Source: Candidatus Zixiibacteriota bacterium
GTDB lineage: Bacteria; Zixibacteria; MSB-5A5; CAIYYT01
DNA length: 27,350 bases
Direction of reading: 5' to 3'
Assembly: GCA_023134875.1 (NCBI GenBank)
Contig: JAGLUH010000159.1
Span: 1 to 27,350 of the forward strand
A program made the translations under genes and the position numbers. Under the pieces are notes generated by a model. The model was not told the DNA's origin. It ran no database searches and saw nothing but the letters and a program-made list of their open reading frames with translations. This document shows, piece by piece, positions 26,900 to 27,350 of this stretch. Position 1 is the first letter of the stretch. Each line of letters begins with the position of its first letter.

Positions 26900-26903
26900 G
26901 AGG
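26898..26903 (+). promoter_or_regulatory. Ribosome binding site overlapping the upstream stop codon
   Basis: A perfect AGGAGG shares its first two bases with the TAG stop (26897-26899) of the giant gene and lies 7 nt before the GTG at 26911. The layout implies co-transcription and probable translational coupling, and it fixes GTG 26911 as the start. Confidence 0.85.
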
Positions 26904-26910
26904 AATAATT

Positions 26911-27252
26911 GTGGCGCAGAAATCCAAAGAGGCAGAAGCAGATAAAGCTGAAATGAATGAAAAGGTTGAAAAGAAAGTGGAAATCCATTGGGATGACTCC
27001 AAAATGAGGAGTACCTATGCAAATGTAAGTCATGTATCAAGCACCCAGGAGGAACTGACGTTGTTATTTGGCACCAACCAGTCATGGCATACGGGTCAAT
27101 CGCGGCTCACGATACAGTTGAGCGACCGGATCATATTGAATCCCTTTGCCGCCAAACGGCTTTCTATATTGCTTAATAATGTGATGCAGGAGTATGAGAA
27201 GCGCTTTGGCGCACTTCCAATCGAAGCCGGCAGGAAACCAACAGACAGTTAA
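26911..27252 (+). CDS. DUF3467-family small protein
   Basis: 113 codons starting with GTG, 7 nt after a perfect AGGAGG, and ending TAA at 27250-27252. The first about 25 residues are a Lys/Glu-rich, probably unstructured or helical extension (KAEMNEKVEKKVE). The rest matches the DUF3467 pattern: TYANVSHV strand, a T..E..L.F strand (QEELTLLFGT), a strand-turn with ...L.DRIILNPFAAKRL, and a closing helix LLNNVMQEYEKRFG. Length is usual for the family, whose function is unknown. No signal peptide, so it is cytoplasmic. It lies 11 nt after the giant gene and is probably in the same operon; a role in expression or export of the giant protein is possible but rests only on position. Family assignment is from remembered motif pattern. 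Confidence 0.85.
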   Translation: MAQKSKEAEADKAEMNEKVEKKVEIHWDDSKMRSTYANVSHVSSTQEELTLLFGTNQSWHTGQSRLTIQLSDRIILNPFAAKRLSILLNNVMQEYEKRFGALPIEAGRKPTDS

Positions 27253-27350
27253 ACTTAAAATGGAATAAGGGCTCGGTCAAAAATAACTTGGCATTTTTGC
27301 ATCCCAACTTCACCATATCTTTAATCAATCTTTATTCGCAAAAATCCTCG
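27253..27350. other. Non-coding tail of the window
   Basis: 98 bases after the DUF3467 gene. A/T-rich, no ORF start with a convincing ribosome binding site, and no canonical GC-rich hairpin plus T-tract terminator. It contains the inverted repeats described separately. Confidence 0.6.
27278..27299. repeat. A/T-rich inverted repeat, possible weak terminator or element end
   Basis: CAAAAAT (27278-27284) and its exact complement ATTTTTG (27293-27299) flank an 8-nt loop. A second partner, GCAAAAAT at 27338-27345, is the complement of ATTTTTGC at 27293-27300, giving an alternative stem. The stem is too A/T-rich for a strong terminator and no T-tract follows. It could be a weak terminator or the border of a dispersed repeat. 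Confidence 0.4.

Noticed and set aside
25635..25645. RGD integrin-binding motif
   Set aside because: It is part of an RTX-type repeat (RGDAGDDTID), where Gly-Asp pairs are expected, so there is no reason to assign it meaning.
24802..25842. Antisense reading frame of 346 codons opposite the RTX-like region
   Set aside because: Ser/Pro/Val-rich translation is the mirror of Asp/Gly/Thr repeats on the sense strand; no family recognised and no ribosome binding site context.
25976..26085. Transmembrane helix in the Gly/Ile stretch
   Set aside because: Too rich in Gly and broken by Pro and Asn; hydrophobicity is weak over any 20-residue window.
26216..26539. 27-nt direct repeats as a CRISPR array
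   Set aside because: There are no spacers. The repeats are contiguous, in frame and code for a regular nonapeptide.
26540..26896. C-terminal autotransporter barrel, LPXTG or PEP-CTERM anchor
   Set aside because: The tail is highly charged, with only one short hydrophobic stretch far from the end. None of these signals is present.
27278..27299. Strong intrinsic terminator
   Set aside because: The stem is only 7 bp and nearly all A/T, with no following T-tract; kept only as an inverted repeat of uncertain role.

Overview
The window is almost entirely one gene. A single plus-strand reading frame enters at the left edge already open and runs without a stop to 26899, giving more than 8,960 codons; its true start lies upstream. 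It encodes a giant secreted or surface, repeat-built protein of the filamentous-haemagglutinin/β-solenoid adhesin type. Only one other gene is present: a small DUF3467-family protein at 26911-27252. Its ribosome binding site overlaps the stop codon of the giant gene. The last 98 bases are non-coding and contain A/T-rich inverted repeats.

Layout of the giant protein. (1) 2-2893: divergent β-strand repeats carrying three aromatic 'YEYIG...LW' cassettes and a 1.27-kb internal duplication. (2) 2894-14890: a very regular array of about 62-residue β repeats that cycle through four distinguishable phases. Eleven consecutive four-phase cycles can be followed. Four more cassettes sit in this array, always in the loop after the phase-1 repeat, and three related acidic inserts always follow a phase-4 repeat. 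Together they make a 2.24-2.28-kb super-repeat present three times (4802-11566). (3) 14891-16674: irregular β-helix-like repeats. (4) 16675-19015: nine copies of an about 80-residue 'DTITR..GSW..DGF..GQTI' module. (5) 19040-19206: a coiled coil. (6) 19207-21864: FHA-like β-helix with a doublet of 'YYVI' modules. (7) 21865-22610: three more 'DTITR' modules. (8) 22721-23190: a helical, Tyr- and Glu-rich insert. (9) 23191-24880: a second β-helix. (10) 24938-25905: RTX-like Asp/Gly calcium-binding repeats. (11) A Gly-rich linker, twelve nonapeptide PDGT repeats (26216-26539) and a charged C-terminal tail.

Biology. The composition (Ala, Gly, Ser, Thr, Val, Asp, Asn rich; I find only four Cys) and the architecture fit a very large Gram-negative exoprotein: a long rod with displayed side cassettes and a calcium-dependent distal part. 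It probably acts in adhesion, aggregation or surface-layer/biofilm structure; this function is inferred from architecture. Neither an N-terminal signal nor a C-terminal autotransporter barrel is in view, so the export route is unresolved. Moderate GC, the repeat style and the DUF3467 neighbour suggest an environmental Gram-negative such as a Desulfobacterota member, but I cannot assign a taxon with confidence. No mobile-element genes, RNA genes or CRISPR arrays are seen.
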